Origin: Bradyrhizobium daqingense
GTDB lineage: Bacteria; Pseudomonadota; Alphaproteobacteria; Rhizobiales; Xanthobacteraceae
Length of the DNA stretch: 64,000 nt
Direction: 5' to 3'
NCBI RefSeq assembly: GCF_021044685.1
Contig: NZ_CP088014.1
Coordinates: 5,566,001 to 5,630,000 of the forward strand
Positions 38,871-50,493 of the stretch are shown here, piece after piece. The translations under genes were made by a program, and so were the position numbers. The number at the start of each line of letters is the position of its first letter. Position 1 is the first letter of the stretch. The notes under the pieces were generated by a model that did no database searches, was not told where the DNA came from, and saw only the letters and a program-made list of their open reading frames with translations.

Positions 38871-39809
38871 TTAGGCTGCCTGCTCTTCTGGCAACTCGGC
38901 AAACGTGCCCCGGACTATCATGAAGGAACGCCCATGCAGATCTGATGAGTCATTGACCTCATTGACGCGGCAAGCGTCGCATAGGCGACCGAAATGCTCC
39001 TGGCCGGCTTCTTGAAGCGAGGCGCTGTGTCCCTCTAAGAGGACGGCAACGCCTCCACGGTCCGTCTGCAATTCCAGCCAACGATCACCGTCTCGCGCAA
39101 CCACCGCGCTATCAATGATCGTCACCGGCACGCCGTGGGGAACATCGTATTCAATTGCGGACTGCCGAACCCGTCGCGCGGCCTCAGCGATTGCAAAGTG
39201 ATCCGGTACGTGTTTCTTGCGCACGTCGACTTCCTCTTCATCGTCCTCATCATCGGCTGCGTTGCGGGCACGAGCCGCCCTCGCCTTCACACTCCGATCC
39301 GCCTCATCGTATTTCTCAGCAGCCAACCACTTCTCCAGCGGCATCCTGCGCTGGCCTGGCTTCGCACTTGCCGCCCATGCAGCAGCGCGGCTTACGATGT
39401 GGTCAACGTCGGGATTGAGTATTGCTTCGAACGCGCGTCTGCTTGCCTGCTTATTTCCGTAGCGGCCGTAGGCTATCCAGATGCGCTCGAACTCTCTTCC
39501 CGCCACGGCCGGCGCCTCAGCGCCCGGCCCGCTGGCGGATACTGATTTACTTATACCGTCAGCCGGGCTGTAAGCCGGTGACGGTAAGTAGGATTCAGTG
39601 GGAAAAATGGGGGAGGTTTGGCCCGAACCTCCTGCAAGAATCCCAGAGGCACCTCCTGCAAAAATCCCAGAGGTGTTTTCACTAGTGGCAAAATCGCCAG
39701 AGGTGTTTGTAGGGTAGGGTTTGGTCGTTGCCCAGCCGGCACGTACTCCGTCACTCTCCCGCTGACGACGTGCCTCATCACAAAGCCCCAATCGTCTAAC
39801 TCGCGGCAC
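38871..39809 (-). CDS. C-terminal part of a phage replication-type protein, frame-shifted pair
   Basis: The open frame reaches 39809, but sense begins near 39760. Upstream of that its protein is the shadow of the helix-turn-helix gene at 39551-40033. The useful part has a Gly/Ser-rich link (TSGIFAGGASGILAGGSG), then FERIWIAYGRYGNKQASRR and a long charged tail with EDDEEEVDVRKK. Joined to the other frame by a one-base shift it would make a normal initiator-type protein. It may be a mutated gene or a frameshifted phage gene. Confidence 0.5.
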   Translation of the reverse strand: MPRVRRLGLCDEARRQRESDGVRAGWATTKPYPTNTSGDFATSENTSGIFAGGASGILAGGSGQTSPIFPTESYLPSPAYSPADGISKSVSASGPGAEAPAVAGREFERIWIAYGRYGNKQASRRAFEAILNPDVDHIVSRAAAWAASAKPGQRRMPLEKWLAAEKYDEADRSVKARAARARNAADDEDDEEEVDVRKKHVPDHFAIAEAARRVRQSAIEYDVPHGVPVTIIDSAVVARDGDRWLELQTDRGGVAVLLEGHSASLQEAGQEHFGRLCDACRVNEVNDSSDLHGRSFMIVRGTFAELPEEQAA

Positions 39810-40033
39810 GTCTTGATGATGGTCCTTTCATCCATGCGGGTCGCTCGCTTGATGTAACTGATGCTGGCCCGGCCATTTCCGAAATCACGCCTGAATGCCT
39901 GGATTATGACCAGCAGCGCGCTCACGTGGCGCGGCTTGATTCGCCAGTCATATTGAGCGCTAAGCATGGTCCACCACTGCGAGAGAAGGCTGCCAGGCTC
40001 AGTCTTTCGCTCTGGTTCGCTGCCCTCAGCCAA
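39551..40033 (-). CDS. Helix-turn-helix N-terminal part of a phage replication-type protein
   Basis: The 160-residue frame has KPRHVSALLVIIQAFRRDFG, then SISYIKRATRMDERTIIKTCRELDDWGFV, which looks like a winged helix of phage replication initiators. The last 40 residues (beyond VTEYVPAG) are low-quality sequence that overlaps the other frame, so coding probably passes into that frame near 39750. An eight-base overlap links it to the small gene before. Confidence 0.55.
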   Translation of the reverse strand: MAEGSEPERKTEPGSLLSQWWTMLSAQYDWRIKPRHVSALLVIIQAFRRDFGNGRASISYIKRATRMDERTIIKTCRELDDWGFVMRHVVSGRVTEYVPAGQRPNPTLQTPLAILPLVKTPLGFLQEVPLGFLQEVRAKPPPFFPLNPTYRHRLTARLTV

Positions 40034-40211
40034 CGCGCAGCGCTCCGTCCACCGCAGCCTTCACTTCCAGCAGCCATTCTTTCGGCATTTCGGCAACCGG
40101 CACCCTGCGCCAATCCGGCTCATCGTCACGGCCATGATAGGTCTTGATGGTGATGTCAGCACCACCGGTGTAGTAGACGTCGTCGATGTAGCTGCCATCT
40201 CGAAAAACCAT
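40026..40211 (-). CDS. Small phage-region protein, 61 residues
   Basis: The ATG at 40211 follows GGAGG, better than the frame's first Met at 40286. The product (MVFRDGSYIDDVYYTGGADI) ends EWLLEVKAAVDGALRVG. It overlaps the next gene by eight bases. No family is recognised. Confidence 0.6.
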   Translation of the reverse strand: MVFRDGSYIDDVYYTGGADITIKTYHGRDDEPDWRRVPVAEMPKEWLLEVKAAVDGALRVG

Positions 40212-40491
40212 CTGTGCCTCCTGCCTTAGAGCCCCATGCCAACTAGTGGGATCGGAAAGGGCATTTGCTAAATGCCCCTCTCCCATTTTTGCGGAGAGCT
40301 AGGAAGCTAGCGCGCGCACGGTAAAGGGCTGGTCGCGCCGGCCTACCCACGGTTAGCCGGAGGCAGCCCGGCCGAGCGGCACTCAAGCAAAACAAACGAC
40401 CGCAGGCGCTGCCCTGAGACAGATCCTGCGGCCGGTGCCGCGACGGTCCGCACGATCGGCGCGGCACCGGATAGTAGCATATGACCGAGTC

Positions 40492-40689
40492 TCATGTCTG
40501 GTGGTCTGATGACCCGCTCTCGCGCACCAGCCGCGCTACTCGGCGAGGACCTTCCCAAACCTCAACGGACGGATGGGCCTCCAAGAACTTTCTGGCCTTA
40601 GCCTCAGCGTCTGTGTCGGTCTGGCAATCGATCTCATAGACCGCACGAGCAACGCCGGTTAAATCTACCGCGTATGCAACGTATCGCAT
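40492..40689 (-). CDS. Small protein at the right end of the island, 65 residues
   Basis: The ATG at 40689 follows AGAGGG by seven bases. The protein (MRYVAYAVDLTGVARAVYEI) has a compact beta-alpha look, ending ARLVRESGSSDHQT. Short proteins of this form are found in rhizobial islands. Function is unknown. Confidence 0.6.
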   Translation of the reverse strand: MRYVAYAVDLTGVARAVYEIDCQTDTDAEAKARKFLEAHPSVEVWEGPRRVARLVRESGSSDHQT

Positions 40690-41283
40690 TGCAATCCCTC
40701 TGGTCAGGAAGGCTGCATTCACGATTCCCGTGCGCGCTTACCGTTCCATCGGTCCCCGTAAGAGAGGCGGCGGTAAAGGGCTCTAATTGGGTTCGGGTGT
40801 ACCCGGGGGCCATACTGGCTGCGGTCCCACGTAGGGCAGCGTTACTTCTACGTGTTCCGCATATAAATACACGCCTAGGGAACAAATGCTGACCTATTTC
40901 CGAGTGTTCCTTTCCGGGGAACAAACGGGGGACGCACACAGCTTAAAATAGAGTTAGCGGGTTGTACGGTTGTGTGTTGGTCCCGCCGCTCAGAGCGAAC
41001 GGCCCCGGGCATCTCCGGGGCTGGACTGAGACGCACCGAGACCGCCCGACGCACCATACTCAACGCGGCGCGCCGGCTGATATCGTCCGCCCCGAGGATC
41101 GCGTGCAGAGTCTCAAATGAGAGGGCGCCGCAAATTTAATCTGGGGTGCTCGATAGGAGCGGCACCGAACGCCGCGTGAACACGGCAATGGATGGCAACG
41201 ATACGCCGCGAACGAACCGCGAAGCACCGAACAAACAGCGGCAAAAAACGCAGTTAATTCAACGGCAGTAATTCAGATATTGC
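40690..41283. other. Gene-free right end of the island
   Basis: The 594 bases before attR hold only short frames with poor composition. Integrase arm sites may lie here, but none can be placed by eye. There is no tRNA or clear repeat apart from a few short G/C-rich stretches. Confidence 0.5.
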
Positions 41284-41330
41284 CGTTTACACCGAGAGGG
41301 TCCGCGGTTCGAATCCGTGACCGCCCACCA
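41284..41330 (+). repeat. attR, 47-bp direct repeat
   Basis: Exactly matches 22969-23015, the 3' half of tRNA-Val including CCA. It is not a complete tRNA because the 5' half is absent upstream. Confidence 0.92.
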
Positions 41331-41403
41331 GCCTTCGCTCGCTTCGCGAGCTACGGCTCGGCGGGCCAGCACGGCAGGTCATGCGCGCGAAGCGAGCGAA
41401 GGC
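41331..41403. repeat. Perfect 18-bp inverted repeat directly after attR
   Basis: GCCTTCGCTCGCTTCGCG at 41331-41348 and its exact reverse complement at 41386-41403 enclose 37 bases. It lies immediately after the attR core, so before integration it probably followed the tRNA-Val gene. A second hairpin of G/C type begins a few bases later. Confidence 0.75.
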
Positions 41404-41448
41404 TGCCGCCGAAGCCCACCGGGCGAAGGTGGGCTCGGCGAGCCGACC

Positions 41449-41853
41449 TCAATCCTTCGGCCTCCCCGGCAGCAGCGGCACGGCATCGATCCACACCGCC
41501 GCGGATTGACACCAGATCTGCTTGACGGGCCGCAACTGGTCGCGCTGGCGGATAGAACCCCAGCGGATGCCCCAATCATCAGCCTGGTCGCCCTCGCCGC
41601 TGGTGAACAGAGGCGAACCGCAGTCGGCGCAGAAGTGCTGGAAGCGCATCCGGCCATTGTCGCCGCGCTTGCCGTAGATTTTCGGCGTGCCGCCGGTCAC
41701 TTGGACGTCGGCCTTGGTGCAGATCGCAGTCACCCGAAACGGCGAGCCGGTCAGCGTCTGGCAGTCGCGGCAGTGGCACACCGAGACTGCCTCCGGATCG
41801 ATCTCGGCCTCAAAGGTGATTGTCCCGCAATGGCATTGCCCGTCGATCTGCAT
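41449..41853 (-). CDS. GFA-family (glutathione-dependent formaldehyde-activating-like) protein
   Basis: The start ATG at 41853 gives 134 residues; the frame opens earlier with TTG. The zinc-binding cysteines of the CENP-V/GFA fold are all present: CHCGTITFE, CHCRDCQ and CADCGSPLF. The protein is the usual length for the family. Real substrates of most members are not known. A strong terminator lies upstream, between it and lon, so it is its own unit. Confidence 0.88.
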   Translation of the reverse strand: MQIDGQCHCGTITFEAEIDPEAVSVCHCRDCQTLTGSPFRVTAICTKADVQVTGGTPKIYGKRGDNGRMRFQHFCADCGSPLFTSGEGDQADDWGIRWGSIRQRDQLRPVKQIWCQSAAVWIDAVPLLPGRPKD

Positions 41854-41877
41854 TGCCTCGTCCCCTTCCCCCAAACA

Positions 41878-41903
41878 AAAACGGCGCCCGAAGGCGCCGT
41901 TTT
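41878..41903. terminator. Strong bidirectional terminator after lon
   Basis: AAAACGGCGCC pairs with GGCGCCGTTTT around a CGAA loop, giving A- and T-rich flanks on both strands. It lies 19 bases after the lon stop on the minus strand. Confidence 0.9.
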
Positions 41904-41921
41904 ATCATCTTTCGCTTGAGA

Positions 41922-44345
<2,424 letters not shown>

Positions 44346-44511
44346 GGCCTTTTCCTTTTGCTTTGCCCCCTCGCACGCAGCCCGCTGATCATGCGCAACC
44401 GCCACAAGGTGCCGAGGTGATCCGCAAGACGGTCGGTCCGCTTGTGCCTTGGACCGGCTTGCCGGATCGGAACTGAGGCGAATCTTGAAGAGAATTTTCG
44501 CTCGCCGCCGA

Positions 44512-44544
44512 CATTAGGTGGCTATCGACAAGGGGGGTGTCAAG
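44512..44544 (-). promoter_or_regulatory. Possible heat-shock-type promoter for lon
   Basis: On the minus strand CTTGACA is followed 16 bases on by CCACCTAATG, close to the RpoH-type -35 CTTGAA and -10 CCCCAT. The place, 167 bases before the lon ATG, fits a stress-induced promoter. No experiment supports it, so it is tentative. Confidence 0.3.
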
Positions 44545-44663
44545 TCATTGAAAAACGCGCGCCATCAGGCGCTTACGCAACGCGGTAAGCGACGCAACAC
44601 CGGCTGCGGAGATACATGTCCGCAGCCCGATTTGATGAGACGATTGGAGCGTTCCAGCGCCGA

Positions 44664-45935
<1,272 letters not shown>

Positions 45936-46393
45936 TCATGTCTCCGTCCGCGGTTCGATCCCGTTCCGCTCGATCGCTCCATTCCGACACGAGGGCCGGC
46001 ATGAAGCTTAAGTAGAGCAAATTCCGTACCAAAAAAGACCCTACGCTTTACACACCGTGCGAATCACGGTCACTCGATTCTCCCGCGATCATAGCCGATC
46101 AGTCGTAGCCAACCATGCTGTCACCCGACTATCAAGAATTCGCTAATCGGGGCTCGCTGACTACCCGTGACAATACCGTGATTTCCGGCCTTGGCACGGG
46201 CGAAGTGATCGAAATCACCCCGGCGTTGCTGGATTGCCACGAAAAACAAGCACGAAAGCGGAACTTTCTGCCTGTCGCAGGGCGCAAAACCACGTTTTGC
46301 GATGCGCGCACGTGCACCTAACGTGAACGTCGCCCTGACGGTCCCGGCGATCCCCAGAAAGTTGTCGGAGGATCGCCGTCGCGACCAGTAGTG
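45936..46393. other. Spacer between clpX and clpP
   Basis: The 458 bases contain no credible gene. The stretch just before clpX is A+T-richer and probably holds its promoter. No repeat or stable RNA was found. Confidence 0.55.
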
Positions 46394-47029
46394 CTACGAG
46401 ACCTTCGGCGACGCCGGTTCCTCGGCGCGCTTGTCGATCACCTTGTCGACCAGACCGAACTCCTTGGCGTCGTTCGCCGTCAGGAACTTGTCGCGCTCCA
46501 GCGCGTCCTCGATCGTCTTGTAGGTCTGGCCGGTGTGCTTCACGTAGATCTCGTTGAGCCGCTTCTTCAGGTTCAAGATTTCCTGGGCGTGCAGCATGAT
46601 GTCGGTGGCCTGGCCCTGGAAGCCGCCGGAGGGCTGGTGAACCATGATGCGTGCGTTGGGCAGCGAGAAGCGCATGTCCTTCTCGCCGGCCGCGAGCAGC
46701 AGCGAGCCCATCGAGGCAGCCTGACCCGTGCACAGCGTCGACACCGGCGGGCGGATGAACTGCATGGTGTCGTAGATGGCAAGGCCCGACGTCACCACGC
46801 CGCCCGGCGAGTTGATGTACATCGAGATTTCCTTCTTCGGATTTTCCGCCTCAAGGAACAACAGCTGCGCGACGACCAGCGTCGACATGCCGTCCTCGAC
46901 CGGGCCGGTCAGGAAGATGATGCGCTCTTTCAGCAGGCGCGAGAAAATGTCGTAGGCGCGCTCGCCACGGTTGGTCTGCTCGACCACCATGGGCACGAGG
47001 TTCATGTAGGTTTCAACCGGATCGCGCAT
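46394..47029 (-). CDS. clpP: ClpP protease subunit
   Basis: The 211-residue protein has the catalytic Ser106 in GQAASMGSLLL and His131 in RIMVHQPSGG, with the third residue later in the ERDKFLTANDA segment. The opening YINSPGGVV is the substrate strand. The size is normal. It forms a tetradecameric barrel with ClpX or ClpA. The gene lies between trigger factor and clpX on the minus strand. Confidence 0.98.
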   Translation of the reverse strand: MRDPVETYMNLVPMVVEQTNRGERAYDIFSRLLKERIIFLTGPVEDGMSTLVVAQLLFLEAENPKKEISMYINSPGGVVTSGLAIYDTMQFIRPPVSTLCTGQAASMGSLLLAAGEKDMRFSLPNARIMVHQPSGGFQGQATDIMLHAQEILNLKKRLNEIYVKHTGQTYKTIEDALERDKFLTANDAKEFGLVDKVIDKRAEEPASPKVS

Positions 47030-47237
47030 GAGTCACCTAGGGTTTCGGAGACGGACATCGCCGGGCAGGCTTGCCAGTTTGGCTGGATTTGCCGGAGGGG
47101 CGGATGGACGTCCTGTGATGCAGGAACTTGGTAGAGCTAGAAGGCGTACCGACAGATATAGCCCAATTCGCGCCTGACAAGTGCGGAGCGCATTAAGGCT
47201 TAATCCGACCGGCAGTTGAAGCTGATTCGTACAAAGA

Positions 47238-47267
47238 GGCCCAGCCGGCCATCTGGCTAGCTGGGCC
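47238..47267 (-). terminator. Terminator-like hairpin after tig
   Basis: GGCCCAGC at 47238-47245 pairs with GCTGGGCC at 47260-47267, with an inner GCC/GGC. On the minus strand it is followed by CTCTTTGT, a weak T-run, 40 bases after the tig stop. Confidence 0.5.
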
Positions 47268-47307
47268 CCTTCGCCGATCATCCTTAATGGGAGGCTATCC
47301 AAAACGC

Positions 47308-48669
47308 TCAGGCAGCGGTCTTTTCCGCCTCGTCGTCCTTGTAGAGGTCCTCGCGCGAAACCTTCGTCTCGGTCACGTTGGCGAGCTCGAGGATGAAGTC
47401 GACCACCTTGTCCTCATAGATCGGTGCACGAAGCTGGGCGAGCGCCTGGGCGTTGTTGCGGTAATAGTCCCAGACCTCCTTCTCGCGGCCGGGCATCTGG
47501 CGCGCCCGCTCGATCACGGCACGGCCGACCTCGTCGTCGGTCACGCTGATCTTGTTCTTCTCGCCGATCTCCGACAGGACGAGGCCGAGCCGCACGCGGC
47601 GGTCGGCGATCTTGCGATACTCTTCCTTGGCGGCGTCTTCAGTGGTGTTCTCGTCGGCGAAGGCCTTGCCGGCGGAGGCCATCTCGGCCTTAACCGAGTT
47701 CCACATCAGATTGAACTCCTCGTCGACCAGCGAGGGCGGCGCCTCGAAGCGATGCGCCTCGTCGAGACGGTCGAGCAGCGCGCGCTTGACGCGCTGGCGC
47801 GTCGCGGTCGCGAACTCGGCAGTCAGCCGCTCGCGTGCGGCTTCCTTCAGCTTGTCGAGCGATTCGAGGCCGAGCGTCTTGGCGAACTCGTCGTTGATCG
47901 CGAGGTCCTGCGGCGCCTCGATCAGCGTCGCGGTGGTCTCGAACTCGGCGGGCTGGCCGGCGAGCTTGTCGTTCATGTAGTTCTGCGGGAACGACACTTT
48001 CAACGTGCGCGTCTCGCCCGCGCCGATGCCGATGAGTTGCTCCTCGAAGCCGGGGATGAAGGTGTTGGAGCCGATGACGACCTGGATGCCTTCGCCGGTG
48101 CCGCCCTCGAACAGTTCGCCGTTGATGCTGCCCTTGAAGTTGATGGTGACGCGATCACCCGAGGCGGCCTTGGCGCCCTCGCCCTTGTCGGCAAAGCTGC
48201 GGTTGGAATCGGCGATGCGCTTGATCGCTTCGTCGACATCGGCGTCGGTGACCTCGGCGACGGGCTTCTCGACCTGGAAGGTCTTGAAGTCGGCGAGCGC
48301 AATCGACGGAACCACTTCGATCGCGACCGTATAGGTCAGATCGGTCTTGCCCGAGAGCAGTTCCTCGACCTCGGCCTGCTCGCTCGGCATGGTGATCTTC
48401 GGCTCGGTCGCGAGGCGGAAGCCGCGCTCGGAGAACAGCTGCGTGTTGGTGTCGCGGATGGTCTGGTCGATGGTCTCGGCCATCACCGAACGGCCATAGA
48501 CCTTCTTCAGGTGAGCGACCGGTACCTTGCCCGGCCGAAAGCCGTTGATGCGAACCTTGTCCTTGAGGTCGACGAGCTTGGCACCGGCCTTGGCGTCAAG
48601 ATCAGACGCGGGAACGCTGATCTTGAACTCGTGCTTCAAACCTTCCGCGAGGGTTTCTGTGACCTGCAT
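47308..48669 (-). CDS. tig: Trigger factor (ribosome-bound chaperone)
   Basis: The ATG at 48669 gives 453 residues. The earlier frame to 48870 runs into the tRNA-Leu region and is noise. The N-terminal ribosome-docking loop GFRPGKVPV is clear, followed by the FKBP-like PPIase part (GDRVTINFKGSINGELFEGG) and a long helical C-terminal arm domain. It binds nascent chains at the ribosome exit. It heads the tig-clpP-clpX-lon cluster. Confidence 0.97.
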   Translation of the reverse strand: MQVTETLAEGLKHEFKISVPASDLDAKAGAKLVDLKDKVRINGFRPGKVPVAHLKKVYGRSVMAETIDQTIRDTNTQLFSERGFRLATEPKITMPSEQAEVEELLSGKTDLTYTVAIEVVPSIALADFKTFQVEKPVAEVTDADVDEAIKRIADSNRSFADKGEGAKAASGDRVTINFKGSINGELFEGGTGEGIQVVIGSNTFIPGFEEQLIGIGAGETRTLKVSFPQNYMNDKLAGQPAEFETTATLIEAPQDLAINDEFAKTLGLESLDKLKEAARERLTAEFATATRQRVKRALLDRLDEAHRFEAPPSLVDEEFNLMWNSVKAEMASAGKAFADENTTEDAAKEEYRKIADRRVRLGLVLSEIGEKNKISVTDDEVGRAVIERARQMPGREKEVWDYYRNNAQALAQLRAPIYEDKVVDFILELANVTETKVSREDLYKDDEAEKTAA

Positions 48670-48838
48670 GGCGTCCAATCTTCTTCTCGTTCGGCCCCGG
48701 CGCGCATGCATCGGGACGCTGTCATTAATCGATCCAGCGCGAGGCGGACGCCTCAACGCCGGTGGTTCATCGGACCGCTCCAAGCGGCCAAACATCCGCG
48801 AGGAAGGTCTCGTAATCCGTGCAAACGCGATAAGCGCT

Positions 48839-48923
48839 TGGTGCGGGCGGAGGGACTCGAACCCCCACAACTTTCGTCACTGGAACCTAAATCCAGCGCG
48901 TCTACCAGTTCCGCCACGCCCGC
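48839..48923 (-). tRNA. tRNA-Leu (anticodon TAG)
   Basis: An 85-base class II tRNA on the minus strand with a long variable arm. The acceptor GCGGGCG pairs with CGCCCGC, D-arm GGCGGAACTGGTAGACGC, anticodon stem CTGGA/TCCAG with TTTAGGT loop (TAG), T-arm GGTTCGAGTCC, and an encoded CCA. Confidence 0.96.
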
Positions 48924-49077
48924 GTGAATTTGCATCAAGACCGGCCGCGATGCCGCGGGCGGCCGGGCTTATAGCATGCGCCTAACTGTTCGCAGCAAAA
49001 AAATGGCCCGATGGAGGCAGGCTTCAAATAGGCACGATGGCTGGACTTATCCAGCGCGGCGTGGTCCGGATCGCGCC

Positions 49078-50394
49078 ATGACATTGCGGATTTTCGACCC
49101 GAACCGGCGTGAGCTTTTGGCGGGCCTTGCCAGTGGACTTGGCGCCTCGGCGGCCGGCTTGATTGCCGGTGGCGCCAGCCCGTCCGTGACCGCCCAGCTC
49201 GCCCTGCAGGCCAGGCCCGCCACGCTGGCGCTGAGGCCGGGTCAGCCGCCGACACCGGTTTGGGAGCTGACCGCCGCAAGCCGTTTGGGGAACGTGCGTC
49301 TCAAGCGGGGCGACCGCTGCGAGCTGGTGTTCCGCAACGAGCTGCCTGTGCCGATTGCCCTAGTGTGGTACGGCCTGAACGGCCCGGCAGCGTCCGATCC
49401 GCTGCGGGGGCGCGCGCCGACCACCCCAAATACGACAGAAACATCAATTATTTCAATGGCTAACGCAGGAACTCTGCTGGCCGACTTCCGCCTCTTCGAA
49501 GACGGCCTGAAGCAGCCTGCCCGCCCGCTGCCGGTCATTGTCGAAGAGACGAGCCGCCCCGCAATCGACCGTGACGAGATCCTCCTGATCGAGGAGTGGC
49601 GGCTGCGGCCGGATGGCACCGCCGTGCCGCCGGGCCGGGACCCGAAGGCCACGACCCCGCTCTATACGATCAACGGACAGACTTCATTCGAACTTTCAGC
49701 ATTGGGCGGTCAGCGGCTGCGACTGCGCATTATCAACGGCTCGCAACGTTCTGTTCTCGCGATCAAATTGGAAGGCCACGAGGTCCGCGTCATGGCTCTG
49801 GACGGGCAGCCGGCCGAGCCGTTCCCGGCGCGCAACGGCGCCGTGGTGCTAGCGCCCGGCGCACGCGCCGACGCGTTTGTGGATGCGGCCACAGCGGCGG
49901 CAATCCTGCTGCATGACGGCAAGGAGGCGCGCCAGGTCGGAAGCCTCGCGATCACCGGCCCCTTGGAACGGCGCGCGCCGTTGGCCGCGCCACAGGCGCT
50001 CCCATCGAACGGTCTCCCTGAGACGCTCGATCTGAAAGGCGCCCTGCGGTTCGATGTCGCGCTCGGCGCGGCTGACGCCGGCTGGATAGGCCCTGCGCAT
50101 TTCTCCACCGCCTCCGCCCCCGCCTTCCGCGCCAAGGCGGGCCGCACCGTCGTGCTGGCCCTGAAGAACCCCGCCCCCGTCACGACCGTGTTCCACCTGC
50201 ACGGCCACCATTTCCGCCTGCTCGACAGGCTCGACGACGGCTGGAAGCCCTACTGGCTCGACACGCTCGCGATCGAGCCCAGCCAGACCCAGCGCATCGC
50301 GTTCGCCGCGACCTCGCCCGGACGATGGCTGCTCGAATCCGTCGTGACCGATTGGGCCGCGCCGCGGCTGGTGCGCTGGTACGCGGTGGAGTGA
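49078..50394 (+). CDS. Multicopper-oxidase-like protein that lacks copper ligands
   Basis: The start at 49078 gives 438 residues with a twin-arginine-type signal (DPNRRELLAGLASGLG). It has three cupredoxin-like domains, but the first two His motifs are gone: LVWYGLNGP stands where HWHG is expected, and GTLLADFRLF where WxHxH is expected. The final HCHxxxH is also missing, since the C-terminus reads PGRWLLESVVTDW. Only HLHGHHFRL remains. It is probably a copper-free member like FtsP/SufI, exported folded by Tat and structural in role. The old enzyme activity is lost. Confidence 0.8.
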   Translation: MTLRIFDPNRRELLAGLASGLGASAAGLIAGGASPSVTAQLALQARPATLALRPGQPPTPVWELTAASRLGNVRLKRGDRCELVFRNELPVPIALVWYGLNGPAASDPLRGRAPTTPNTTETSIISMANAGTLLADFRLFEDGLKQPARPLPVIVEETSRPAIDRDEILLIEEWRLRPDGTAVPPGRDPKATTPLYTINGQTSFELSALGGQRLRLRIINGSQRSVLAIKLEGHEVRVMALDGQPAEPFPARNGAVVLAPGARADAFVDAATAAAILLHDGKEARQVGSLAITGPLERRAPLAAPQALPSNGLPETLDLKGALRFDVALGAADAGWIGPAHFSTASAPAFRAKAGRTVVLALKNPAPVTTVFHLHGHHFRLLDRLDDGWKPYWLDTLAIEPSQTQRIAFAATSPGRWLLESVVTDWAAPRLVRWYAVE

Positions 50395-50400
50395 GCTTTC

Positions 50401-50485
50401 GTAGGATGGGTAGAGCGTAGCGAAACCCATCGCCACTGCACCAAGGTTTGAGATGATGGGTTTCGCTTCGCTCAACCCATCCTAC
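50401..50485. repeat. Palindromic interspersed repeat
   Basis: GTAGGATGGGT at the left and ACCCATCCTAC at the right are perfect inverted copies, with more pairing inside (GCGAAACCCATC with GATGGGTTTCGC). It fills the gap between the two convergent genes. Confidence 0.85.
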
Positions 50486-50493
50486 CTGACAAC

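Larger units (their letters stand above)
22969..41330. mobile_element. Integrated phage-like genomic island in tRNA-Val, about 18.4 kb
   Basis: It is bounded by a 47-bp perfect direct repeat of the tRNA-Val 3' half. Inside are a tyrosine integrase and excisionase-like gene at the tRNA end, an IS5-type insertion, a plus-strand nuclease module, and phage genes for a prohead protease, HNH enzyme, small terminase, tail fibre and tape measure. I see no large terminase, portal, major capsid or lysis gene. The base composition is visibly more A+T-rich than the flanks at 26-29 kb. It is therefore a defective prophage or a phage satellite carrying cargo. Confidence 0.88.

Noticed and set aside
39639..39680. 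Short direct repeats (CCTCCTGCA...ATCCCAGAGG) as a regulatory iteron array
   Set aside because: Only two copies lie within a coding Gly-rich link of the replication-type protein, better explained as protein repeats.
41284..41330. Second tRNA-Val gene
   Set aside because: Only the 3' half is present; the D-arm and 5' acceptor are missing, so it is the attR copy.
22969..41330. CRISPR array or Cas operon near the Cas2-like protein
   Set aside because: No spaced direct repeats and no Cas1 or other Cas gene are visible; only the small protein's fold recalls Cas2.
46115..46321. 68-residue frame between clpX and clpP
   Set aside because: No ribosome site, no recognisable motif and unlikely composition.
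47287..48927. 546-residue plus-strand frame over tig and tRNA-Leu
   Set aside because: It reads through the tRNA gene and opposes a clear trigger factor, so it is not a gene.
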